A stretch of DNA of 30,420 bases from contig JWZX01003095.1 in NCBI GenBank assembly GCA_001275005.1, forward strand, positions 1 through 30,420. Reading direction: 5' to 3'. Shown one piece after another: positions 1 through 8,665 of this stretch. The position numbers were made by a program, and so were the translations under genes. Every line of letters starts with the position of its first letter. The stretch's first letter is position 1. Under the pieces are notes generated by a model. It saw nothing but the letters and a program-made list of their open reading frames with translations. It was not told where the DNA came from and did no database searches. This DNA comes from Chrysochromulina tobinii. Lineage: Eukaryota; Haptophyta; Prymnesiales; Chrysochromulinaceae.

Positions 1-3000
1 GCGTGCGAGATCGCGGAGGCCATCGCCAGCACGAGCGAGGGGACTCGGGGGCGAAGCAATTGACGAAGCGCGGCGAAGGCGATCACTGCCCCGTGAGCGC
101 TCGTGGCGCCGTCGTGAGCGCTCATGGCGCCGGGTGCCGGTACTACCGAGCTGCCACTGCTGCCGCCGCTGCCGCCTCCTTGGGCGAGCAGCAGCAGTGC
201 CCGTAGGAGTGCCAAGCCAGCACCGCGGCTCTCTGGCTCTGCTGAGCGATCGGCACCAAAGGGGGCAACGGCGAGATCCCACAGCGCAGTGAACGCCGGC
301 TCGCTCGAGCATAGGGCGTTTGGATGGATTTGAAGCATCACAGATGCCAGCCGGAGCGATGGAAGTAACGCCTCGTCAGAGTACCATCGCACAGCCGCCG
401 CGTTCAGCACGGCGGCCAGGGCGGCGGCGAGGTGCGGGGCGCCCACGGCGGCGCCGATGCTCGCTAACTGAGCCTGTCGGCTGGCGAGGATGGCGCCGTG
501 TTGGGCGGCGGGTGGTCCTCTCGCCGCGGCGCCCAGCACGGCGCCCACCCCCTCATCGAGAGCTGCCATGTCGAGGGCGAGCATGTCGATGAGGCTAGCG
601 AGGCAGCATGGGTAGCCTCGCCGGCAGAAGAGCTGCGCGTGCAGCAGCACACACGCCTCCCATGCCTCCCGAGCCGCCGCGCGCACAGCCTCCTCGTGTT
701 GGACGGTGTGAAAAGGATGGCCCCTGGTTTCGTCAAGGACGGTGTGAAAAGGATGGCCCCTGGGTTCGTCAAGGACGGTGTGAAAAGGATGGCCTCTGGG
801 TTCGTCAAGGACGGTGTGGAAAGGATGGCCTCTGGGTTCGTCAAGGACGGTGTGGAAAGGATGGCCTCTGGGTCGCCAGTGGGAAGGGGCGGCGAGCCAT
901 CCGCAGCGTGACCAGCCCACGCAGCAGCTCGAGCACAGCTCGCTCGCCTGATGGAGGAGGCCATCAGAGGGTCATCAGTGGTCCTCAGTGGTCATCAGAG
1001 GTCATCAGAGGTCATCAGAGGCCATTAGAGGGTTCGAGCGTCTCTTGGAGCCCACCGCCCAAACTGCCAAACAGCCCACCCGCCTCGCCACCCTCCTGTG
1101 GAACCGCCACGAGGAGTAGCACGCCGTGCCACTGCGCCGTCGTGGGCGCGGAGGCGGCGCGTGACGCGACGGCGCCGCCGTGAGCGTTCATCACCTTCTT
1201 GTCGATGACATCCTCTCCATGCACCGTCTCAAGCACCACCTCGTCGTCCTCGTCCCTATCGTCGTCGAGGTCGTCGTCGTCGAGGTCGCCGTCGATCGCG
1301 TGCTTTGCTGCTGCTGCTGCTGCTGCTGCTCTTGCTGCTGCTGCTGACCCCGCGCGTTCACCCAGGGCTATGCCAACGGCGCCCGGCGCACCCGGGCGCG
1401 CTGTACTGGGCGCATCCGGGCGTGCCGTGGCCCTCGAGGCCGTCATCAGCTCCGTAATCAGCTCCGTGGCGCTCACGCGCGTCGCGCTCGCCGCCCGCCG
1501 AGCGAGTATCTCCGCCTCAATGAGCTTTGGGCGCTCGCTCGGCACGACGCCTTCACGCGCGTGCACCGCCTTGCTCGCCTCCGCGCGGTGTGAACGCATC
1601 GTGTCCGTCGCGAGCGCCGCCGCGAGCGCCGCCGCCGTGTCCAGCGCCGCCTGCCACGCGCGCGTCGTATCGGGCGGACCCGCAGCGAAGGAGGCGTCGT
1701 ATCGGGCGGGCGCAGCCGATGGCGTCGTATCGGGCGCACCCGCAACCTTGGGGGCGCTGTACTGGGCGGCCTTGGGGCCCCTCGTCTCCTCGGTGATGGC
1801 CTCGAGCGGCTGCGTCGTCCTGGGCGCGCCGTCCTGGGCGCGCCGTCCTGGGAGAGCGGCCGTCGCGTAGCGTTGCCATTCGACGTGGGCCATCATCGCC
1901 ATCATGGCGGCCGCCGCCTCTACCGTCGGCAGCAAGGGAGCCCCCACCGGGCGCTGTACCGGGCGAGTCCCTACCTGCACTCCTACCAGGCTGCCCGGTA
2001 CAGCGCCCTGGCTCGCCGGCCAGAAACGCCAGTCACCATCGTCGGCGGCGAAGGGGGAGGCGGTGGCGGTGGCGGCGGCGGCGGCGGCGGCAGTGCGAGA
2101 TGGCGGCGGCCGATGCAGCCTCGAGCTGAAAGGAGACGGGGCGCACGCGGTGCCGAGCGCCGCCGCGAGCGTCGCGGCCTCGTCGGCTCCAACCAGCCGG
2201 TACGCAGCGATCACGGCCGGCAAAGTGACAACGGCAATGCCGCCTGCGAGGCGCACAGAAGGAAGCTGAGACCAATCCGTGCGCAGGGAGCACGCACGCA
2301 CAGCCAGGCGCGCTTGACGCGGATGCACGTGCGCAGGCAGCATGTACGCGTGCATGCGGCCGTGGGGCAGCGTTCACATTCACATTCACATTCACATTCA
2401 CATTCACATTCACAAGGCAGCGCACCGAGTGGCACGAAGATGGCTTGAGTGGCGACGGCTCGCGAGGCCAGCTCGGTCGCCCCCTTGCTCGCACCCGCGG
2501 CCGCTGCCTTGGCGGCCGCCGCCTGGTCGTCTGCAGGCTTCGAGGTGCGTGTCGCAAAGGAAGGCAGTAAGGAGCGCAGCCATGTCGACGTTGGCGATTG
2601 GGAAGCGGCGGCCGCCTCCGCAGCAGCCATCTCGCTGGGCTCCTTGCCCGCGACGGCGTGGCGCATCCACGCGGGCGGCTCGATCTTGATGCCCACGAGC
2701 GCGAGCAGCCAGCGGAAGAAGGAGAGGTAAGCCTTGATGAGCCACGTGGCGACGCGTTTGCCGCCGGGGATGTGTGAGAATGCATCCAGCGAGAAGGCGA
2801 ATAAATGGAGGGCGCCGAAGAGGTAGGAGCCGAGCCGCTTGTTCTCGGCGGCAGCCCACGCGGCAGCGAGCATCGTGACGCCCGTCGTCATCGTATACGG
2901 CATGCGCTCCACCGACGTGAGCCGGCGCAGCTGCTCCTCGCGCCTCAGCACGAGGAACGCGAGGTGGAAGCAAAAGGTGCCCACGCAGAGCCTGGCGACG

Positions 3001-3464
3001 GCGCGCGCCGGGCTCATGATGATCGTCATCACGCCGGTGAGTACCTGAATTAGGCTGAACACGGAGACGGCGAGCAGCAGCACGAATACCTTGATGCGCG
3101 TGGGCAGCCGCACCAGCCGCGTCGGGTCGCTCAGAAAGGGCCGCACGGCAAGCACCGTTCGGCTGAGCGTGGTGGCCGACGTGGCCGCACCCGCTTTGAG
3201 CCAGCTCATGGACGAGGGAAGCGTGCCACTAGCGAGCGGCAGCAGCGCGGATAGCCGCGGCAACTTGCTGCTACTAGGCCGCTTCTCGCCGCCAGTGATC
3301 ACTGGCGGCGACGGCGGCAGGTCTGCCTCATCGTCTTCGGCACCATCGTCGGCATCGTCTTCGTCGAGGCTACCCGGAGGCGGCGGGCCGTCGGGTGTTG
3401 CCGCGCATTGCGCGAGCAGCAGCAGAAGCAGCCAAGCCGCCGCGAGTCGCGCGCCTCGCGCCAT
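1..3464 (-). CDS. SFT2-like multi-pass membrane protein with long C-terminal extension (partial, runs off left edge)
   Basis: The start is the ATG at 3464, which opens a clear signal peptide (residues 1-22: Arg, a Leu run, then AQCAA). An acidic linker follows, then four to five membrane helices at about residues 125-148, 154-173, 190-206, 212-230 and 240-258. Helix spacing, the RMPY stretch and the FSHIPGG ending recall the SFT2/Got1 family of Golgi vesicle-fusion proteins. Those are normally about 160-215 residues without a cleaved signal, so this is a tentative family match. The exon model is 3464-2426, 2243-1056, 947 to about 911, then about 690 to 1. The first intron is phase 1 (G|GTGCGC to CGCAG|GC) and the second also phase 1 (G|GTGGGC to CATCAG|GC); the third boundary is uncertain. 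The extension is rich in Ala with an Asp/Glu run near 1235-1290, and the last exon is open and helix-rich to base 1. The last exon could belong to a separate gene. Confidence 0.5.
701..872. repeat. 36-bp minisatellite, about 4.8 copies
   Basis: Near-identical 36-bp units begin at 701, 737, 773, 809 and 845. On the minus strand, the sense of the surrounding gene, they can be read without a stop as HPFHTVLDEPRG per unit. The array lies between two stretches that look coding in different frames, so I read it as part of an intron (donor near 911, acceptor near 690). In-frame translation remains possible. Confidence 0.85.
948..1055 (-). other. Predicted intron with 10-bp CTGATGACCT-type tandem repeat
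   Basis: On the sense (minus) strand the donor is G|GTGGGC at 1055 and the acceptor CATCAG|GC at 948, joining two stretches in phase 1. About seven 10-bp units (sense TGATGACCTC with variants) fill 959-1028. Each unit contains CTGAT, a branch-point-like word, and a TGA stop. Confidence 0.55.
2244..2425 (-). other. Predicted intron containing a (TTCACA)7 microsatellite
   Basis: The donor G|GTGCGC at 2425 and acceptor CTCGCAG|GC at 2244 join the two large exons in phase 1, giving VPL-G-GIAVVTLPAV. A perfect hexanucleotide array occupies 2373-2414 (sense strand TGTGAA, seven copies). Reading through the intron ends in unrelated Cys-Glu repeats and then a stop, which supports splicing. Confidence 0.65.
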
Positions 3465-3651
3465 CGCAGCACAAACGCCACCCCTACCTCGCTGAGTTCC
3501 TCGCTGAATCTCCGGTGCCTCCAGTACTTGAGGACCTTTACTTTCCAACGCAAATGTTATCCGCATTTGGAAATGCGTTCGTCATTTCCGCGGAACTTCA
3601 TGTTTTCGAGCTCGGAGCTCGAACCTCGCGGCGTTAGCAAGGTCGAGCCCG
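3465..3651. promoter_or_regulatory. Shared upstream region of the SFT2-like and HCF136 genes
   Basis: Only 187 bases separate the two divergent start codons, so both promoters and both 5' leaders must fit here. It is less GC-rich than its surroundings near 3530-3600. No TATA box is evident. Confidence 0.45.
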
Positions 3652-4896
3652 ATGCGCTGCCTCCTCGTTGGGCTTGCGACGGCTACGGCGGCCTGGCAAG
3701 CCGCCCCCACGTCGCGGCGCTTCGCGGCCAAGGGCGCCACCTCCGCCTCCGCCATCGCGATGACATCCAGCGAGGACGTCATCCCAGCGGATGGACACAC
3801 GCGGCGAGCGGTGCTGCAACAGGTGACGGGCGTCGCGACCGCGGGCGCGCTCGCTGCGAGCCTGCCGTCGTACCCTGCCGCCGCCGAGGTGCCCACGTGG
3901 GAGGTAGTCTCGCTGCCGATCGTCTCGGAGACGCCTCCGATCCTCTTCGACATCGAGTTCGACACCAAGAACCCGAAGCTTGGATGGATCGTGGGCAACC
4001 GCGGCACCTTCCTGCAGACGGCGGACGGCGGCAAGACCTGGGAGGCCAAGTCGTTCGCCAACCTCGACCCTGACGAGGAGATCAATTACCGCTTCACCAA
4101 GGTGTCCTTCTTAGACGGCGAGGGCTGGATCATCGGCAAGCCGGCGATCCTTCTGCACACGCGCGATGGCGGCGCGTCGTGGGAGCGCGTGCCCCTGTCG
4201 CCCAAGCTGCCGGGCGACCCGTATGGCATCGTCGCGCTCGGCCCGGGCAAGGCCGAGATGTCCACGAGCGCGGGCGCCATCTACGTGACAGACAACGCGG
4301 GTCGCAACTGGAAGGCGCAGGTGCGCGAGACGATCGATGCGACGCTCAACCGAGTCTCATCGTCAGGCGTGCAGGGCGCCTCGTACTTCTCTGGCTCGAT
4401 CAACTCGATCCAGCGCGACGCCGACGGCTCGTACCTCGCCGTCTCCTCGCGCGGCAACTTCTACCTCACGTACAAGCCCGGCGAGGAGTTTTGGATCCCA
4501 CACAACCGTGAGACCTCGCGCCGGATCACCTCGATGGGTTCCATCAAGGACCGGATGACAGACGGCCTGTGGATGACGACGGCGGGCGGCGAGATCTCGA
4601 AGACGCCAGCGGGTGCCGTCGATACGCAGCTGATCAACATTCCCTTCGAGAAGCTGCAGATCCGCTCAGGCGGCTACGGGCTGCTGGACGTCGCCTTCCT
4701 GCCCGATGGCAAGACGGCGTGGGCCGTGGGCGGCGGCGGCACAATCTTCGGCTCCAAAAACGGCGGCGAGTCGTGGGAGAAGGACAAGGCGGCGGACGAC
4801 CTGCCCTCGAACCTGTACAAGGTCAAGTTCTTCCCCGACGGCACTGGCTACGTGCTCGGTTCGAGCGGCGTGCTGCTGCGCAACAAGGCAGCGTGA
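3652..4896 (+). CDS. HCF136: Photosystem II stability/assembly factor HCF136 (Ycf48 family), plastid lumen
   Basis: This 414-residue single-exon protein is full length (the plant protein is about 400). HCF136/Ycf48 is a seven-bladed beta-propeller in the thylakoid lumen that assists early photosystem II reaction-centre assembly around D1. Repeated Asp-box-like motifs are visible: TADGGKTWE, TRDGGASWE, TDNAGRNW and NGGESWE. The N-terminus has three targeting parts: an ER signal peptide (MRCLLVGLATATAAW), a transit-peptide-like stretch with Arg and Lys, and a twin-arginine lumen signal (RR at 51-52, hydrophobic core, AAA before Glu79). That order fits a secondary plastid with Tat import into the lumen. 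The start is the first ATG that gives the signal peptide. Confidence 0.95.
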   Translation: MRCLLVGLATATAAWQAAPTSRRFAAKGATSASAIAMTSSEDVIPADGHTRRAVLQQVTGVATAGALAASLPSYPAAAEVPTWEVVSLPIVSETPPILFDIEFDTKNPKLGWIVGNRGTFLQTADGGKTWEAKSFANLDPDEEINYRFTKVSFLDGEGWIIGKPAILLHTRDGGASWERVPLSPKLPGDPYGIVALGPGKAEMSTSAGAIYVTDNAGRNWKAQVRETIDATLNRVSSSGVQGASYFSGSINSIQRDADGSYLAVSSRGNFYLTYKPGEEFWIPHNRETSRRITSMGSIKDRMTDGLWMTTAGGEISKTPAGAVDTQLINIPFEKLQIRSGGYGLLDVAFLPDGKTAWAVGGGGTIFGSKNGGESWEKDKAADDLPSNLYKVKFFPDGTGYVLGSSGVLLRNKAA

Positions 4897-5427
4897 CGGC
4901 GCGACGAGCCATGGTCCGTTGTGGAGACCCGGATGGTGGAGACGGGGCCGGGCGGGGCGCATCGGTGAGCGGGCGACGGTGCCACGGCCCGTGCACTGCG
5001 GCGGTCTTCGTCTACCGAGCATGAATACCTGACTGGTGACGGCGTCAATCGACCATGAGCCGTGTGTGCTGTGGACTGATATTCCTGACTCGACCCCAGC
5101 GCTCCGAACAGGCCTTAGGGCGGGCGCGGCGGGTGGTGTAGTGTGCTTTTCGGGTGTTGACGACCGAGAGCCCGATGGTGGCGAAATAGCGTTTCGAAAA
5201 ACGACAAGCGTCGATATAATGCCCCTTAAACACGCGTCGGTTGAACTCCGTCCGCTCTAGTACGCGCACGCCGCACGGTTTTGGTTTTCGGTGGGTTATC
5301 ATAATGCTGAGAGACGATCCGCCGGCGCGATGATGGCACGCGACGCCGACGCCTTGGCGGGATCTCAATGGCCAAAACGCGCTCGCTGGGCCGCGCCCCA
5401 GGAAGCGGTGGCGCCTTAGGATCGGAG
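4897..5427. other. Convergent intergenic region
   Basis: This lies between the tail-to-tail HCF136 and gamma-glutamylcyclotransferase-like genes and should hold both 3' UTRs. Short open frames exist but none resembles a protein. The 11-mer TTGACGACCGA at 5158-5168 recurs at 18980-18990 with TGGCGAAAT nearby in both places, possibly a relic of a shared repeat. Confidence 0.4.
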
Positions 5428-6102
5428 TTAGCCCCCGTAGCGCTCAGCCAGCTCGGGCGGCGGCAGCGTGCTCATAACCTCCGGGTGGTACTCCAGGTAC
5501 CTGCGCAGGGGCGTCGTGCGGTCGACGAGGAAAGTTTGATCCAAGAACGAGTCGAGGCAAGCGCTGCCGAGCTTGGTCGCAGCGAGCACGCAATGTCGAA
5601 GGTACGGATGGCATGGCTCGAGGCACGAGTCTGGCGCCCAGCCCCAAATTGTCTTCACACCGACCGCAAGGTAGTCGCGCTCGAAACGTTCGTGACCCCA
5701 GTGCGCTATGTAATCCTCATCTGTCCAACGCAGGCACGCGAGACCAAGTGCGGGCGAGCTCGAGCTCGTCTCTTGCATCAAAGGCGAAAACGGAATGAAC
5801 TCCAAACGGAACTCTTCTTCACGCTCGCGGAACGCATCCATGCCTATGTCGGTCGCCTCGAAAGCCGTTCCGATGAAGGAGGCGCCCTCGCACTCCTCAG
5901 CGCTCAGAGATGCGCAGCGCAGCTTCTCAAGGTCGGCGATTCCTCGCTTGAAGAATATTGCTGCCGGGTGTGCAAAAGAGCGTCGGTAGCCATTCACGAC
6001 CACAAGGCGGAAGTTGGTCGCATCCGGAAAGGTAGTTTTGGTGGATCGCTCGGAGAGCAGCGAGCCGAAGCCGAGGATGGTCACTCGCTTGGCTGCGCTC
6101 AT
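5428..6102 (-). CDS. Gamma-glutamylcyclotransferase-like protein
   Basis: The product is 224 residues from the ATG at 6102 (MSAAKR). The family converts gamma-glutamyl peptides or glutathione to 5-oxoproline plus an amino acid or dipeptide. Residues 9-16 (ILGFGSLL) match the family's substrate loop, usually YGSL. They are followed by VNGYRRSFAHP and by REREEEF (92-98), where Glu95 is the likely catalytic glutamate. The protein resembles the plant and algal BtrG/ChaC-like group more than animal GGCT, but the exact substrate cannot be told. A five-codon upstream ATG frame (MLDLP) precedes the start and overlaps a TTGAC-repeat leader. The gene is clearly less GC-rich at third codon positions than HCF136. 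It forms a divergent pair with the fucosyltransferase-like gene. Confidence 0.7.
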   Translation of the reverse strand: MSAAKRVTILGFGSLLSERSTKTTFPDATNFRLVVVNGYRRSFAHPAAIFFKRGIADLEKLRCASLSAEECEGASFIGTAFEATDIGMDAFREREEEFRLEFIPFSPLMQETSSSSPALGLACLRWTDEDYIAHWGHERFERDYLAVGVKTIWGWAPDSCLEPCHPYLRHCVLAATKLGSACLDSFLDQTFLVDRTTPLRRYLEYHPEVMSTLPPPELAERYGG

Positions 6103-6184
6103 CTCCGAAGTCAAGTCAAGGCAAGTCAAGCATCCTAGGTTCCAAAACGGTCAAAGGAGCCCCCTAACTGGTTGTGAGGTTCGG

Positions 6185-6340
6185 CTGTCCGTGTGTCCCG
6201 TGTGTGTCACGGCTCCCCCCGTGTGCATGTCCCGGCTCCCCCCGGTGTCTTTTTCCCGTGGCTCCCCCCGGTGTCTTTCTACCGGTACCGGTACGTGTGT
6301 GTCCCGGCTCCCCCCGGTATCTTTTTACCGGTACTGTTTA
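6185..6340. repeat. Degenerate tandem repeat with GGCTCCCCCCGGTGTCTTT units and ACCGGTAC palindromes
   Basis: Units start at 6211, 6234, 6260 and 6306, each with GGCTCCCCCCG followed by GTGT or GTAT and a T-rich end. The last two end in ACCGGTAC (6281-6294, overlapping double copy, and 6327-6334). This sits in the shared upstream region of two divergent genes and may be regulatory. It makes a GTG-initiated open frame reading into the fucosyltransferase gene, which I do not count as coding. Confidence 0.6.
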
Positions 6341-6522
6341 GGACGCGGAAAGCCCGCGCCCGCGCGCGCAGCGCCGATGGGTCGCGCGACACAAGAAGAA
6401 TACGCGCGCGCGCGCCACACGCCGATGTGCTCAGTGAGCGGGGCCCGCGCAATGCGCCTCCGCAAGCGCCGTCATTGCAGCCGCCGGGAGGCGCCAGTGC
6501 GTTTCCCTGGCGAGACGCCTTC

Positions 6523-7989
6523 ATGGAGGCCGCTTCATCGTCGCGGAAAGTCGATTGCCCTGGGAACTTCATGCGCGGAGAGCAGCCCACCTGCGTGTAT
6601 GGCTGCATCTCAAGCACAAGGGATAGTCTGGGAGCGCAGCACCATATGTCGTTGGCGACTCTGAGAATGGCTCTTTTTTATGGCTGTCATTATGTGCACC
6701 AAGATCTGGTTCTTGGCCAGAACGACATCTCAAGTTACAACAACTTGCGCCGAGCGCAAAATCACTTCCGTGCCGGGATGGATTGTCCCCAAGTTGTTCA
6801 CAAGACGATCTATGGAGTAAACGGCAATACTACGTTTGTCGGCAGTGCGGCATATGTCGACCTGCTCACCGACTTCGCAAATGGCTGGAGGAACGAAACG
6901 CAACGCTGCCTTCTCACAGGATCGACAAGGCGTTCTCGAACCGCTGGAGTGTTGTTCTCAAACATTTCGTTGGACGAACAAAGTCTTGAGCTTAGCACTC
7001 GTTACATGGCGGCCTGGGCTTGGATCTTCAGGAGTCTTCGGAACGTGACGACTCCGTGGTTTGACCGTCAAATGGCCGACGCAAGTGTCGTCCGCGTTGC
7101 CGTCCACGTGCGTCGAGGCGACCTCTCGACGTACGCTCATTGGAACACCCTCGGTCGTTGGGTGCCCGATGTCTACTACGAGCGTTGGCTACCTCGCATT
7201 GCCGCAGCAATGTGGCGTGGTGGGAGCGGCGTTCGCTCCGAATGGCACATCATGAGCGAGTCTCTGCCGGGGAGAAGCTCGTTGTGGGAATCGCTACAGA
7301 AAATCTGGAACGCGCAGCTCATGGAAGCCGGCGCATCGAGTGTGCACTGGCACATCGAGGATTCAGATAGCGACTTTTTGACCACCATTGACCACATGAT
7401 TGCGGCCGATGTGCTTCTCCTCGCTCCAAGCGCCTACTCAACGATTGCCGCGACATATTCGCTTGGCGTTCTTGTTAGTGTGCCGTTCGCGAAAACACTT
7501 GGACAGCCACCAACGGTGCCATATTCGGATCTGCTTCCTGCTGGCTTGTGCTTGCGCTCCGTACATGTGCTCCCTGCACCACCTGCGTGCAGCTGCCTGG
7601 TCAATCGGACGCTGTACATGATGAGTGACGGCTATCGAAGATATCTGGAGGGGAGGGCAAAGACCAAGACCACCCCATGGTACAAGAGCGCAGTTGATGC
7701 CATTGGCGACTCTTGGAAAGCACCTGCATCGTTTTCAGAGATCCATCAGTGCTACCTCTACTGCCGCTCGAAGCCGACCATAAACAACCTGGAGCCAGTG
7801 AGCTCGCCACCGCTCGACGAGGGCAACTGTGCAGCCCTCAATAGGAAACCACCATTCGTACCATTTGACAACACAACTTTTTCGGCTGAGGTTGACGTGC
7901 ACATCTCTTGGAAGACAGTCATGGCTAGCAAGAGCTCGACACGATGGGCATCTGCGTGGCAGATCATGTCTGAGCGTGCCTATCATTAG
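6523..7989 (+). CDS. Fucosyltransferase-like glycosyltransferase (HxRRGD motif)
   Basis: The product is 488 residues from the first in-frame ATG. Residues 195-200 read HVRRGD, the GDP-fucose-binding signature shared by alpha-1,2-, alpha-1,6- and protein O-fucosyltransferases (GT-B fold). The earlier segment SLGAQHHMSLATLRMALFYG (35-54) fits the GxGNQ-type first helix. The later segment DHMIAADVLLLAPSAYSTIA (290-309) fits the family's third motif, where Asp and Ser/Phe contact the nucleotide. No signal anchor follows this ATG, so a 5' exon with the membrane anchor may be missing. Several NxS/T sites and many cysteines suggest a secretory-pathway protein. The linkage made cannot be predicted. 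Third positions are less GC-rich than in most neighbours, as in the adjacent gamma-glutamylcyclotransferase-like gene. Confidence 0.7.
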   Translation: MEAASSSRKVDCPGNFMRGEQPTCVYGCISSTRDSLGAQHHMSLATLRMALFYGCHYVHQDLVLGQNDISSYNNLRRAQNHFRAGMDCPQVVHKTIYGVNGNTTFVGSAAYVDLLTDFANGWRNETQRCLLTGSTRRSRTAGVLFSNISLDEQSLELSTRYMAAWAWIFRSLRNVTTPWFDRQMADASVVRVAVHVRRGDLSTYAHWNTLGRWVPDVYYERWLPRIAAAMWRGGSGVRSEWHIMSESLPGRSSLWESLQKIWNAQLMEAGASSVHWHIEDSDSDFLTTIDHMIAADVLLLAPSAYSTIAATYSLGVLVSVPFAKTLGQPPTVPYSDLLPAGLCLRSVHVLPAPPACSCLVNRTLYMMSDGYRRYLEGRAKTKTTPWYKSAVDAIGDSWKAPASFSEIHQCYLYCRSKPTINNLEPVSSPPLDEGNCAALNRKPPFVPFDNTTFSAEVDVHISWKTVMASKSSTRWASAWQIMSERAYH

Positions 7990-8665
7990 TGCGTAACATT
8001 CGTGCGTGCTGTGGACACGCGCGGGGGGCGGGCCGCAAACCCGGCGAAGTAGTTGCACAAAAGTCGACATGACGTTCCTTCGATTTCGGTACGGAGTATT
8101 CTCAACTTGGCGGGGTGTGTGTGCGAGCACTCCGGTTCCATCGTGCGCGAGAAGCGCTACCTTAGCGCTTACCAGTTACGTTGTCCGGTTCCCGCGGACC
8201 TCAGCAGCGGCGGCGACCCACGAGTCGGCCCGACCCGGACCGAAACGTCAAAAATGCCGTGCGCCGGGGGCCGGCGGCGGCGCCGCCACCGGCCTCAGAC
8301 ACGCCGCGATACGTATTGTAATTCCGTTCGATTAATCACTACAGTGAGCCGCCATCGAATCTACCATCGATCCGATCCGCGACACTCAGCTCAGCCACAG
8401 GATCCCGCCCGGGATCCCGTGGCGCATGGGCACGCGCTTGCGCCTCGCCTCGCCGCGCGCCCATTGCGGCCTTATACTATCACGTACTACCTCGTTAACA
8501 GTCAATGAGCATGGGATTGAATGGTTCTGAATGATCTCACGTCTGACAGCTGGCACTGAAGTGCATCCTGGCCAAGGATTAATTGCATCGCCATCGATTG
8601 CGCAGCCGCCAACATGCTCCAGGTAGGTCAACGGGATTCCATCGGCGCCTCACTTATTGGCATGG
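7990..8665. other. Convergent intergenic region
   Basis: This lies between the 3' ends of the fucosyltransferase-like and sugar phosphate cyclase genes. It shows no convincing coding sequence. It holds a strong GC palindrome at 8269-8294 and a small CCCGGGAT inverted pair near 8404-8419. Otherwise I see nothing in it. Confidence 0.4.
8269..8294. repeat. Loop-less GC palindrome, 26 bp
   Basis: GGCCGGCGGCGGC is followed directly by its near-perfect reverse complement (one mismatched pair). It lies between two converging 3' ends, where a hairpin or cruciform could influence transcript ending. It may equally be a chance product of GC-rich sequence. Confidence 0.6.

Noticed and set aside
6193-6522. 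N-terminal extension of the fucosyltransferase-like protein
   Set aside because: It has no ATG, starts at GTG and is a translation of the GGCTCCCCCCGG repeat.
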